A stretch of DNA of 61,740 nt. It comes from a virus. This document shows, in pieces, positions 7,546-15,840 of this stretch (the first letter of the stretch is position 1; each line of letters opens with the position of its first letter). The notes under the pieces were generated by a model. It did no database searches, was not told where the DNA came from, and saw only the letters and a program-made list of their open reading frames with translations. The stretch spans positions 1-61,740 of IMG/VR virus record IMGVR_UViG_3300029258_001356; one strand, written 5' to 3'. A program made the position numbers and the translations under genes.

Positions 7546-7923
7546 ATGGTACAGACTCCTGAAGAAAAGAGAGCAAGAAGAAAAGCTAGACGTCTAGCAC
7601 GATTAAAGAAGGCTGGAGGAAAAGCTCCTAAGAAGAAAGTTAAGAAGGAGAGGAAGCCTAAGAAAGAACGAAAGAAGAGGAAGAAGAGGAGTAAGAAGCT
7701 TGACACTACTGATGTTGTAAAGATAGACAGAGAAATGGTAAAGATAAAGAATATACACGACGGACCTATCAATGTTAATACAACGTCTATTACTAAGAAG
7801 ACAGTTAAGCTAAAACCAAAGGAGAAGTATAAGTTTGTCATTGAGACAAACATAGACAAGACAGAGATTGAGAACTTGAAGAGGATCGGGTTCATCAAAA
7901 TCATAAAACCAAAGGAGGAATAA
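7546..7923 (+). CDS. Lys/Arg-rich N-tail protein with small beta domain
   Basis: 125 residues. Residues 7-50 are almost wholly Lys/Arg; the rest (from about DTTDVVKIDREMVKI) is a small beta-rich domain of the type seen in viral structural or decoration proteins. It starts 1 base after the previous stop. DNA or RNA binding is inferred only from charge. The beta domain could also be a phage tail or capsid ornament, which would be odd in this early module. Confidence 0.65.
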   Translation: MVQTPEEKRARRKARRLARLKKAGGKAPKKKVKKERKPKKERKKRKKRSKKLDTTDVVKIDREMVKIKNIHDGPINVNTTSITKKTVKLKPKEKYKFVIETNIDKTEIENLKRIGFIKIIKPKEE

Positions 7924-7925
7924 AA

Positions 7926-8633
7926 ATGAGAATATATAACAACTTTGCCCAAGCATGGGATGAGATAAAGAGAAATGTATCTGAGTTAGGTTTTGTTACA
8001 AAACTATACTCAATGCAGGACAAAATAGTAGAAGGTAATGACGACTACGATACAAAAGAACTTATCGGAGAAGTTTATACCTTAGATGGAGTAAGGACCG
8101 CTGATATGAAGAAGTTCTTCGAAGATAATCCAGACCTAAACCTTAGCTGGGATTGGGTAGTAGAAGATTTCGCAGAAAGAGTAAATCCTAACTATATAAA
8201 CCCAGGAGAAGCCTGGAAGCTCAGAGAGGACGTATGGAAGGAGTTTATGGTACAGGATAAGGGTAGATTCTCTTATACATACAATGAGCGTATACGCGTC
8301 TCTCTTAACCGCGTAATTGAAGAACTAAAGGAACACGGACCATCAAGACAAGCCGTCATATCCGTATGGAATCCTATTAAAGACGTAGACAAGTTAGGAA
8401 TCCACAGAGTTCCTTGTAGTATGTATTATCAGTTCATCCTTAGGAACGGAGAACTTCATATGATATATACAATGAGGTCTTCAGACATCTTGATACATTT
8501 CCCGTACGATGTAGCCACGACTCTTATGCTACAAGAATATGTAGCAGAGAAACTAGGAGTTAAGCCAGGAAGATTCACACACTTCTTGGGAAGCGTACAC
8601 ATGTACAAGAAAGATTGCAAAGGTCACTTCTAG
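7926..8633 (+). CDS. Thymidylate synthase-family enzyme with Asp at the pyrimidine-specificity position
   Basis: 235 residues of ThyA fold. SRQAVISVWNP (140-150), the catalytic Cys164 in RVPCSMYYQF, the phosphate-binding RSSD (184-187) and the His-x-Tyr of SVHMYKKD (His225, Tyr227) are all present. The residue that is Asn in dUMP enzymes (Asn177 in E. coli, in GLPFN) is Asp195 here, in HFPYD. In T4 dCMP hydroxymethylase the same position is Asp and selects cytosine. So this may be a dCMP methylase or hydroxymethylase rather than a dTMP synthase. The folate or pterin cofactor cannot be told. Followed one base later by a second TS-like gene. Confidence 0.85.
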   Translation: MRIYNNFAQAWDEIKRNVSELGFVTKLYSMQDKIVEGNDDYDTKELIGEVYTLDGVRTADMKKFFEDNPDLNLSWDWVVEDFAERVNPNYINPGEAWKLREDVWKEFMVQDKGRFSYTYNERIRVSLNRVIEELKEHGPSRQAVISVWNPIKDVDKLGIHRVPCSMYYQFILRNGELHMIYTMRSSDILIHFPYDVATTLMLQEYVAEKLGVKPGRFTHFLGSVHMYKKDCKGHF

Positions 8634-8634
8634 G

Positions 8635-9276
8635 ATGTTTGCAATCAGAGGAATAGAGTTAGAAGAAGTAATACCCGAGCTTGCTAAGAGAATGAACAAG
8701 CTTGGGGTTATTACACTCTATGACGTCTTCATTGAATGCGGGGTATCTCCCGACTTCAAGAAGATAAAGTGGATGGAGAAGTATTTCCACTTCTTTCTAA
8801 AACATCCAAAGGGTAAGTATAACCACATATGGAAGCATTACTATACCCCTATCATAAACGAACTTAGCGAGAAGCATATAACCGAACTTGTTAAGAAGAC
8901 TCTTATGTTTACCAACACAGGAGGTAAGAAATGTATAGGAATGATTATCTTCGAAGAAAAGACATTGAAAGTATTCTTTCGTTCATCATTCCTAATGCCA
9001 ACAATGTACTATGACCTCATTGTTCTCGATAGGTTTATCAAGTACATATACCCCTGGAGAAAAGTTAATAAAGTAGTATTGTATTTTAATAAAATAAAGA
9101 TCAACACTATCTATGGGCTACCGTTCACACAGCTGCTCATGAGAATAGAGAAACTGTCCCCTTACATGAGAAACCTCAGACGCAGATATCTTAAGAAGGT
9201 AGACCAATATGCACAAAGCAACAACTTTCAAAGATCAAGAGTCTATCGAAGATTCAGAGAAGAATTTGGAAAATGA
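8635..9276 (+). CDS. Divergent thymidylate synthase-fold paralogue
   Basis: 213 residues. The core can be laid over the preceding gene: KKCIGMIIF with Cys100 at the catalytic position, VFFRSS (Arg116-Ser118), MYYDL with Asp127 at the specificity site, then VLYFNKIKI where the His-x-Tyr should be. The RSxD Asp and the His are lost. It could be a degenerate subunit, a partner of the first synthase, or an enzyme with changed chemistry. The start overlaps the preceding TAG within TAGGATG, so expression is coupled. Assignment rests on pattern matching by eye and needs a structure prediction. Confidence 0.5.
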   Translation: MFAIRGIELEEVIPELAKRMNKLGVITLYDVFIECGVSPDFKKIKWMEKYFHFFLKHPKGKYNHIWKHYYTPIINELSEKHITELVKKTLMFTNTGGKKCIGMIIFEEKTLKVFFRSSFLMPTMYYDLIVLDRFIKYIYPWRKVNKVVLYFNKIKINTIYGLPFTQLLMRIEKLSPYMRNLRRRYLKKVDQYAQSNNFQRSRVYRRFREEFGK

Positions 9277-11903
9277 AGAAAGTCCTTGGGGCTGGCAATA
9301 AGAAAAGCAAGATTGCTATCTTTGGATTAGCCCCTCATCCGAACGGAGCTGGTAAGACTGGAGTTCCGCTAACTTCTATTACTAACAAGAGACTATTTGA
9401 ACCAGAGCTTGAAAGAATTGGATTAAAGAGAGAAGACATCTATATTTCTAATGTTATAAAGAAACCACTTGATGACCCAGACATTGATGACGTTGACCTC
9501 TTGGGTCTCGGCAGAGAGATTCATAAATTGAAAGCAAAGATTATTGTTGGCCTTGGGAAAACAACTTGTCGTGCAATCTGTGATTGCTTTAAGAGAAAGA
9601 AAGTTAAGTTTGAGGAAAACACACTAGTTTATCTGGACAGCAAGCATTTATTATTACAAGTCTATCACCCAAGTTATCATGCAAGAAAAGGAACAAAGCT
9701 ATCATTGGAACATCTTAGATGGATTCTTAAAGAACAATGGGTCATGGTATATCCAAAGCTATGTACTCTCTATCTAAAGTTTAGAAACAAGAAGAAAGAA
9801 CTTCTTGAAATAAAGCTTCTTGGGTTTTATGTATTTGAGCATTACAGAGACCCTGATGGAGAAGCCAAGTCTATCTTTGGAGATAGATATAGAAGACAGA
9901 AAAGAGTCTCTTTCGATCCGGAGCAGTTTATTGTTCATCAGAGAGTTCTCCAACTTAAATATGAAAATTCTAAAATAGGATATTTAGATGTTGAAACCAT
10001 GTATCCATCTCAGCCAGATGTGTGTTCTATAATCACTGTGTTATATAAGAAAACATTCTATGTCTTCGCAAGAGGAAGAAAACCCAAGAAGTCAACATAT
10101 AATGGGTATAAAGTAATTATCAAACCAATCCAGAAATACAGAATGTTTATGGAGAAGATGAACTTCGATATTCTCGCAGGTTGGAATGTTAACTTCGATC
10201 GTGATAAAGTTCAAATTCATATGAGAAGAAAATTCAACATGCAATCATGTTACTTTTATGATATGATGCACTTCTATAAAAAGATTGTAAGAGAGTCTCG
10301 AGTTTGTTACAAGCTAAAATATATAGCATCATATGAACTAGGAACAACCAAAGATGACATAGACACATCAAAGGCAGATGAGGAATATAGAAGAGACCCA
10401 GAGAGAATGATTAAGTATAACATAAAAGATGTTCTTCTCCTTAAACTCCTTAATGACAAACTCACTCTAATCGAATTTGCTGGAGCAATAGCAGAATATG
10501 GAAACGTCAATCTTAGAAAAGTAGAGTGGAACTCTAGAATCATTGAGGCAATGTTTATAAGACAGACAGATCTCTATATCCCAAGAAGACAATTTGGTAA
10601 CGAAGAAGAAATGGATTCTTACCATTTCCGTAAGAAATTTATATCAACAGAAAGTAAGTTTGGTGGAGGATTTGTAATGATTCCGAAGCCTGGGATATAT
10701 GAAAACATTTGTGTCTTTGATATGAAGGCATTGTATCCAAGTATAATGCAGACACTTAACATGTCACCAGAAACATTACGAGTTAGGAGGAAAAGCCATC
10801 ATATACTAGCTCCTTCCGATCCAGACAATAGAAATGACTTAACAATAGAAGACATCGAAAAGTATAAGATAAAATTCTATGAAGATGTTCATTACACAAC
10901 AAAGACTCCTGGGATACTTGCAACACTAGCAAAGAAAACAACAGGAGAAAGAGAAAGACTTAGAAGTCAAATGTCTGGATATGTCAAGACAAAGAAAAAC
11001 AGAAGCTTATATATGAAACAATATGCTGTCAAAGTTCTAGCCAATTCCTTCTTTGGAGTAATGGGATTTGAACACTTCTTCCTCTATGATAAAAGAATAG
11101 CGCAAGGAATATGTGCTATGGGAAGAACCATAATTAAATTCCTTTCAAAGAAAGCAATGAAGCTTGGGTATCAGACAATATATACAGACACAGACTCAAA
11201 CTTTATTAAGATAGATGACGTCAAAGAAATTCCTAAAGTAGAAAAGATGCTTAATAAAAAGCTTAAGAAACTAGGAAAGATATGCAATACTCCGTGCAAT
11301 GCTCTTGAGACAAAATTCGAGAAAAGATATACAAGATTTCTCATAGTTAAGAAGAAGAAGTATGCTGGAATAATTGAAGGGAAAGAAGGAGATCCAGAAG
11401 TAAAAGGATTTGAATGCAAGAGGTCAGACCATTCTAAATACTCAAAAGAGATTCAAAAGAATATGATATTCGACATACTCAAAACAGGAAAGATAAAAAC
11501 AAAATACCCCACACATCCAAATGAACTGAAGGCTATTCCTCTTAGAGATTTAGCTGTTCCAAAGAAGCTAACAAAAGACTTAGATGACTACAGCAGAAAG
11601 AGTCCGCCGATTCATGTAAGAGCTGCTAGAAAGTCTGGGATTGAATTAAATAAGCATGACACTGTCTGGTATCTTAATTTATATGGCGGAGATGTTGTAG
11701 CAATCAACAACATGAACGACGAAGAAATAGATGCTCACAAGAACAAAGTCGATTATTATTATATGTTCAACAAGACAGTGATTCCAAAACTTAATCTCAT
11801 ACTCAATCTAATGGATATACATATCGAAGATGTCAAGATAAATAATTTCAAATCTGTAGTTGGAAATAAACTTCTGCAAGATTTCCTGGAGTTTTCAACA
11901 TGA
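9273..11903 (+). CDS. Uracil-DNA glycosylase domain fused to family B DNA polymerase
   Basis: 876 residues. Residues ~10-150 match family-4-type UDG: FGLAPHPNGAGKTGVPL (active-site loop), YISNVIKKP, KIIVGLGKT and YHPSYHAR (motif B). Polymerase motifs follow: Exo I YLDVET (Asp239, Glu241), Exo II GWNVNFD (~303-309), Exo III YNIKDV (~382-387), motif A DMKALYPSI (~483-491), motif B KVLANSFFG (~587-595), motif C YTDTDS (~637-642) and KKKKYAG. Both 3'-5' exonuclease and polymerase therefore look active. This is the replicative polymerase. Family-4 iron-sulphur cysteines are not evident. Overlaps both neighbours by 4 bases. Confidence 0.93.
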   Translation: MKKVLGAGNKKSKIAIFGLAPHPNGAGKTGVPLTSITNKRLFEPELERIGLKREDIYISNVIKKPLDDPDIDDVDLLGLGREIHKLKAKIIVGLGKTTCRAICDCFKRKKVKFEENTLVYLDSKHLLLQVYHPSYHARKGTKLSLEHLRWILKEQWVMVYPKLCTLYLKFRNKKKELLEIKLLGFYVFEHYRDPDGEAKSIFGDRYRRQKRVSFDPEQFIVHQRVLQLKYENSKIGYLDVETMYPSQPDVCSIITVLYKKTFYVFARGRKPKKSTYNGYKVIIKPIQKYRMFMEKMNFDILAGWNVNFDRDKVQIHMRRKFNMQSCYFYDMMHFYKKIVRESRVCYKLKYIASYELGTTKDDIDTSKADEEYRRDPERMIKYNIKDVLLLKLLNDKLTLIEFAGAIAEYGNVNLRKVEWNSRIIEAMFIRQTDLYIPRRQFGNEEEMDSYHFRKKFISTESKFGGGFVMIPKPGIYENICVFDMKALYPSIMQTLNMSPETLRVRRKSHHILAPSDPDNRNDLTIEDIEKYKIKFYEDVHYTTKTPGILATLAKKTTGERERLRSQMSGYVKTKKNRSLYMKQYAVKVLANSFFGVMGFEHFFLYDKRIAQGICAMGRTIIKFLSKKAMKLGYQTIYTDTDSNFIKIDDVKEIPKVEKMLNKKLKKLGKICNTPCNALETKFEKRYTRFLIVKKKKYAGIIEGKEGDPEVKGFECKRSDHSKYSKEIQKNMIFDILKTGKIKTKYPTHPNELKAIPLRDLAVPKKLTKDLDDYSRKSPPIHVRAARKSGIELNKHDTVWYLNLYGGDVVAINNMNDEEIDAHKNKVDYYYMFNKTVIPKLNLILNLMDIHIEDVKINNFKSVVGNKLLQDFLEFST

Positions 11904-12883
11904 AGAAGCTAATCCCAAAATTACCAATAGAACTTGGATTTCCACGGAGAGTATATTGTGGAAGCAGAAAGTTTCTATATACTATGGTAAACAAGTATAA
12001 TAAGATAAAGAATGTCTACTTCTCCTTATACTCTTGTGGGAAAGATAGAGATTATGGAGAAGACACAAGATTCCGAAAGTTTAACATTCATATGATATAC
12101 TTTGACTTTGATGAAGCGTCAGCTTTCTTTGATGTCTGTAAGCTTCATGATTATTGTAAGTCAAAGAATATTAATCACACAATGGTTTTCAGCGGAGGAG
12201 GTTATCACTTCTACATATTTACAAAGAAAGGAAAGAAACTAAAGAACCCCAAGTCAGCATTAAGAAAATCCCAAGACTTCTTTTGCAAGATGCTTGGACT
12301 TAATCTTGACGAGCATGTGAGAGGAGACATTAAAAGAATCTCAAGAGTCCCAAACACATGGAATAAGAAGAGAAAGAGATACTGTATACCAATCTCAGAA
12401 GAAGACTTAAAGGAAGGAGAAGCATTCATAAAAAAGAAAGCTTCCAAGCAACACTTCCAATTCTATTTTTATGGGAATGACTTTTTTGACATATCCAAAT
12501 ATGACACTGGGGAAAGAGGGGACAGACTCGAATTTCCAGAAGTCGAAAAGAAGCTGAAGATAAAGATCAAAGGGGATGAGGTTCTAAAGAGCCTACCTCT
12601 TTGTATCTCTTCACTTCTTGCTCGTGGAAATCCCGGGTGGCGTGAAAGATATCTCATAATATCATATCTCAGAGATAGCGGATATATACAAAGCGAAGTA
12701 GTGGAGATCCTACAGAAATTTTTGACTAAAGCAAAATTCAACCATTGTGTCTATGAAGAAGAACAAGTTAAGTATTTATTTAGAAGATCTGAACTGTTCT
12801 TCCCTTCTTGTATCGCAATGAGAAATGAAGGGAGATGTCCTAAGAAGAAGAAATGTAAACACAAGGACAAACTATATGCATAA
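11900..12883 (+). CDS. Archaeo-eukaryotic primase, PriS-like domain fused to PriL-C-terminal-like domain
   Basis: 327 residues. The catalytic core shows IYFDFDE (Asp69, Asp71), SGGGYHFYIF (98-107) and ISRVPNTWN (147-155), the three AEP motifs. The C-terminal ~100 residues match the PriL iron-sulphur domain: LPLCISSLL (Cys235), PSCIAMRNEGRCPKKKKC (Cys304, Cys313, Cys319). It would make RNA/DNA primers for the upstream polymerase. Fusion of the small- and large-subunit functions in one chain suits a virus. Starts within the end of polB and ends in TAATG shared with the next small gene. Confidence 0.88.
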   Translation: MKKLIPKLPIELGFPRRVYCGSRKFLYTMVNKYNKIKNVYFSLYSCGKDRDYGEDTRFRKFNIHMIYFDFDEASAFFDVCKLHDYCKSKNINHTMVFSGGGYHFYIFTKKGKKLKNPKSALRKSQDFFCKMLGLNLDEHVRGDIKRISRVPNTWNKKRKRYCIPISEEDLKEGEAFIKKKASKQHFQFYFYGNDFFDISKYDTGERGDRLEFPEVEKKLKIKIKGDEVLKSLPLCISSLLARGNPGWRERYLIISYLRDSGYIQSEVVEILQKFLTKAKFNHCVYEEEQVKYLFRRSELFFPSCIAMRNEGRCPKKKKCKHKDKLYA

Positions 12884-12996
12884 TGAAGAAAGACAAATTT
12901 GTAGTTAAAGTGAAAGAGAAGACACCAGGTATGAATAGACATCTGGAGGAGTGGATACCAAATGGAAAAGAAAAAAAGAAGACTGAAGAATCCTAA
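12883..12996 (+). CDS. Small hypothetical protein (37 aa)
   Basis: A 37-residue, charged product starting at the TAATG junction after primase and overlapping the start of the resolvase gene by 35 bases. No family is recognised. Its support is the coupling at both ends; it could also serve only to bring ribosomes to the hjc start. Confidence 0.5.
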   Translation: MKKDKFVVKVKEKTPGMNRHLEEWIPNGKEKKKTEES

Positions 12997-13303
12997 GCGA
13001 AAGGGAATAGTATTTGAAAGAAAGACTAGAAAAGTATTAGAAGCACAGGGATTCTTTTGTGTAAGACAAGCAGCGTCTATCTTTCCAGACATAGTAGCAA
13101 TAGCCCCAAAGACTGGTGAAGTTCATTTTATAGAATGCAAGGTTAAGGCTAAATATTTTTCAAGAAGAGAAAGAGAATACCTTCTTGAGATGCAGAAAAA
13201 ATACAACGTCAAACCATTTCTTGCATATAAGAAAAGAGAAGGAAGATATGTCAATGTTCAGATTGACCCAGTTGTTCCATTAGTAAAAGAAAAAGAAAAA
13301 TGA
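12962..13303 (+). CDS. hjc: Hjc-type Holliday junction resolvase
   Basis: 113 residues, typical for archaeal Hjc. The PD-(D/E)xK core is visible: KGIVFERKTRKVLEAQGF with Glu19, SIFPDIVAIAP with Asp43, and HFIECKVKAK with Glu58 and Lys60. It cleaves four-way junctions, here likely resolving replication/recombination intermediates before packaging and working with the Sak4-like ATPase. AGGAGTGG lies upstream of the ATG. Its TGA overlaps the radical SAM start. Confidence 0.88.
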   Translation: MEKKKRRLKNPKRKGIVFERKTRKVLEAQGFFCVRQAASIFPDIVAIAPKTGEVHFIECKVKAKYFSRREREYLLEMQKKYNVKPFLAYKKREGRYVNVQIDPVVPLVKEKEK

Positions 13304-14286
13304 AAAAAATATTGTTAGTTGATGCCGATTCAAAGATACCGAACATAGCATTGATGAAGTTATCGACATATTGGAAGAAGCATGGATATAAAATAGACTT
13401 CATGAAGCTAGGTTTATCCTTTTACAAAGATACCAAGAATCCAATAATTGTTGATGCTAAAGGATACAGGAAAGTCTTTGTCTCTATTGTATTTGACAAC
13501 AACCGCAATTCTGTAAAAGTAATTAATGCTAAGGGTCAAGTTAGATTTGGTGGAGCAGGGTATAATATCAAGTCCAAACTCCCAAAACGAATTGATGCAA
13601 TAGCCGAAGACTATTCTCTATATCCAGACAATGACATATCCTATGGATTCATAACAAGAGGATGTGTTAAGAATTGTGACTTCTGTATAGTAAGACAGAA
13701 AGAAGGACGATTGAAAAGATATAGAAAGATTGAAGACATACAGAAGCATGAGAAAGTATATTTCTTAGATAATAATATACTTGCCTATTCAAAATGTAAT
13801 GACGTCTTGAGAGAACTGATTGATAAGAAAATCAAATGCCGGTTCATACAAGGATTAGACATTGCGTTTATAGATAATGAGAAAGCTAAATTACTTTCTG
13901 AGTTAAGATATGACATGTCTTACATCTTTGCTTTTGATAATATCAAAGACCTAAAGATGATAAAAAGGAAGCTAAAGATTCTGAGAAAATATCTTGGAGA
14001 TTGGAAAATAAAATTCTTCTTATACTGTCATCCGAGAATGAGTCTCAAGAAAGATATAATGTTTAGAATTAATTTCTGTAGAGAAAATAAAATTCTTCCT
14101 TATATCATGAGAGACAAAGCTTGTTACAAATCTGAGTATGACTTTTTCTTTAAAGACATAGCAGCTTGGTGCAATCAACCATCTCTATTCAAGAAGAAGT
14201 CATTTCTACAATTTCTTAAGATGAGACATAAGAATCCGAAAAGAATAAAATATTCAAAAGGAGTTTATGATGAAATACAGAATTAA
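13300..14286 (+). CDS. Radical SAM protein
   Basis: 328 residues. The cluster-binding motif TRGCVKNCDFCIV gives Cys122, Cys126 and Cys129 (CxxxCxxC), followed by an alpha/beta barrel with GLDIAFID near 200. The first ~90 residues form a Rossmann-like domain starting MKKILLVDADSKIPN, which in B12-type radical SAM enzymes binds cobalamin. Substrate is unknown; nucleotide or DNA-base modification is possible since it lies among polymerase, primase, resolvase and helicase genes. Overlaps the helicase start by 20 bases. Confidence 0.82.
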   Translation: MKKILLVDADSKIPNIALMKLSTYWKKHGYKIDFMKLGLSFYKDTKNPIIVDAKGYRKVFVSIVFDNNRNSVKVINAKGQVRFGGAGYNIKSKLPKRIDAIAEDYSLYPDNDISYGFITRGCVKNCDFCIVRQKEGRLKRYRKIEDIQKHEKVYFLDNNILAYSKCNDVLRELIDKKIKCRFIQGLDIAFIDNEKAKLLSELRYDMSYIFAFDNIKDLKMIKRKLKILRKYLGDWKIKFFLYCHPRMSLKKDIMFRINFCRENKILPYIMRDKACYKSEYDFFFKDIAAWCNQPSLFKKKSFLQFLKMRHKNPKRIKYSKGVYDEIQN

Positions 14287-15661
14287 GTTGCTCAATGGTA
14301 ATCTATGTCAATTAGATTCCCCCAGAGATACGTCTATCATGGATGCTTTAGACAATGGTCTTTCCTATAAGAAGAAGAATGCCTTCTTCATGCAGAGAGC
14401 CATTAAAAGAAGGTTTGGTAGATCCTGGGATGGTAGGGTTAAGCTCTTTAGTAAGGCTACTAGATGCTTTCAAGTTGGAATGTTAGCAAGGGCAATAGAT
14501 TCCATAAAAGAATATGATTCAAAGGCAGATATAGAAATACAGCGATATGGAAATAGGGGTCTGTCCGCAGATATAGATTTACCAACTAAACTATTAACTA
14601 AAACACTTAGACCCTATCAAAAGAATGCCGTCGACACTGCACTCAAAGAAAAAATTGGAATACTTGAAATAGCAACCGGAGGAGGAAAGACTTTGATAGC
14701 CTCCGAGATAATACGAAAAATAGGACTATCTACTCTCTTTATTGTCGATAGAAAAGAACTTCTTACACAGACAAGGAAAGTCTTTAAAAAAGAACTTGGA
14801 GTTCGTGTAGGAATAATCGGAGATGGAGAGATGAAGATTGAACCTATAACTGTTGCAACAATACAAACGTTGGATAAGAAAAAGAAGGCATTGAAACAAT
14901 ATCTTCAACGAGTTAATGTATTAATATTAGATGAGACACACAAGGCAGCAGCAAAGACATACTCAAAGATTTGTAAGATGTGCAAAAGCACTAGATATCG
15001 GATAGGGCTAACAGGAACAGCATTTAGAGACGATGGAGATGATATGCTTATCGAGGCATGTGTTGGACAGGTAATATACCGGTTAACTAATAGGGATTTA
15101 ACTGAAATGGAGTATCTTGAGGAGCCGACAATAACCTTCCATACCATAGACTTTATGGAAGACTTAGTTATGACATATCCAGAAGACTATGAGATGAATG
15201 TTGTTTTAAACCTAAAGAGAAACTTATATGTAACAGCAATAGCCAATGAGAATAAGAAGAAGAAGATTTTGATTCTCACCAAGAGAATTGAACATGCTAA
15301 AATCCTAAAGAAAAGTATTGTAAGAAAAAATGTTGAAATCATTACAGGGAAAGTTAATAAGACAGATAGAAGATTGATTATGGAGAAGTTCCTTAAGAAG
15401 AAAGACTTTGTGCTTATAGGAACCTTGTCCATATTCTCTGAAGGAATTGACATTCCCGATCTCGATGTACTAATCAATGCGTCGGGGAATGCAGGAGAGG
15501 TGAAGACAATTCAAGCCTTAGGAAGGCTCCTGAGGAAGGATGATAAGAAGGTAAGTTGCTTCTATCATGACTTCGTAGACTCAGGACCTTTCATAAGAAA
15601 ACATTCAGACTGGAGGATAAAAGCCTTCGAGAATCTGGGGTACAAAGTCAGTGTAAAATAA
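14267..15661 (+). CDS. SF2 DNA helicase (UvsW/Rad25-like)
   Basis: 464 residues. Motifs in order: LRPYQKNAV (Q-like), ATGGGKTLIA (motif I, 136-145), VLILDETHKAA (motif II, DETH), GLTGTAFR (motif III), LTKRIEHAKIL (motif IV), GTLSIFSEGIDIP (motif V) and QALGRLLRK (motif VI). The N-terminal ~110 residues, including SWDGRVKLF, resemble the substrate-binding domain of T4 UvsW. Likely unwinds or branch-migrates recombination intermediates. A GGAG lies just before its overlapping start. Last gene of the replication operon. Confidence 0.88.
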   Translation: MMKYRIKLLNGNLCQLDSPRDTSIMDALDNGLSYKKKNAFFMQRAIKRRFGRSWDGRVKLFSKATRCFQVGMLARAIDSIKEYDSKADIEIQRYGNRGLSADIDLPTKLLTKTLRPYQKNAVDTALKEKIGILEIATGGGKTLIASEIIRKIGLSTLFIVDRKELLTQTRKVFKKELGVRVGIIGDGEMKIEPITVATIQTLDKKKKALKQYLQRVNVLILDETHKAAAKTYSKICKMCKSTRYRIGLTGTAFRDDGDDMLIEACVGQVIYRLTNRDLTEMEYLEEPTITFHTIDFMEDLVMTYPEDYEMNVVLNLKRNLYVTAIANENKKKKILILTKRIEHAKILKKSIVRKNVEIITGKVNKTDRRLIMEKFLKKKDFVLIGTLSIFSEGIDIPDLDVLINASGNAGEVKTIQALGRLLRKDDKKVSCFYHDFVDSGPFIRKHSDWRIKAFENLGYKVSVK

Positions 15662-15663
15662 GC

Positions 15664-15705
15664 CCAAAATGGAGCCATTTTGGCAAAAGGACAGCAAAAT
15701 GGCTC
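15664..15705. promoter_or_regulatory. CAAAATGG inverted-repeat cluster, operator or terminator
   Basis: CCAAAATGG (15664-15672) and CCATTTTGG (15675-15683) form a 9-base palindrome. GAGCCATTTTG (15672-15682) is also inverted as CAAAATGGCTC (15695-15705). Three copies of the octamer lie 60-100 bases upstream of a TATA box, with no T-tract, so a regulator binding site is more likely than a terminator. Confidence 0.55.
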
Positions 15706-15762
15706 TAGAATGGCAAATAGGCTCAGATTTAAGCTTATTAACCTATCTACTCCAGTAGACAT

Positions 15763-15774
15763 ATGTATATAAAC
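15763..15774 (+). promoter_or_regulatory. Archaeal TATA box, second rightward operon
   Basis: ATGTATATAAAC, slightly different from the other boxes (TGTATATAAA rather than AGTATATAAA). The predicted transcript start near 15797 leads into a short stem, TCCGGT/ACCGGA, around 15807-15825, before the ribosome site CGGAGGTGA at 15836. Confidence 0.7.
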
Positions 15775-15840
15775 CCTTTTTACATATTATTTACATACAA
15801 TGGGCATCCGGTAAACCAACACCGGACGCGACGATCGGAG

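Noticed and set aside
15763-15840. N-terminal extension of the zinc-ribbon gene from ATG 15763
   Set aside because: That ATG lies within the TATA box, so it cannot be on the transcript.
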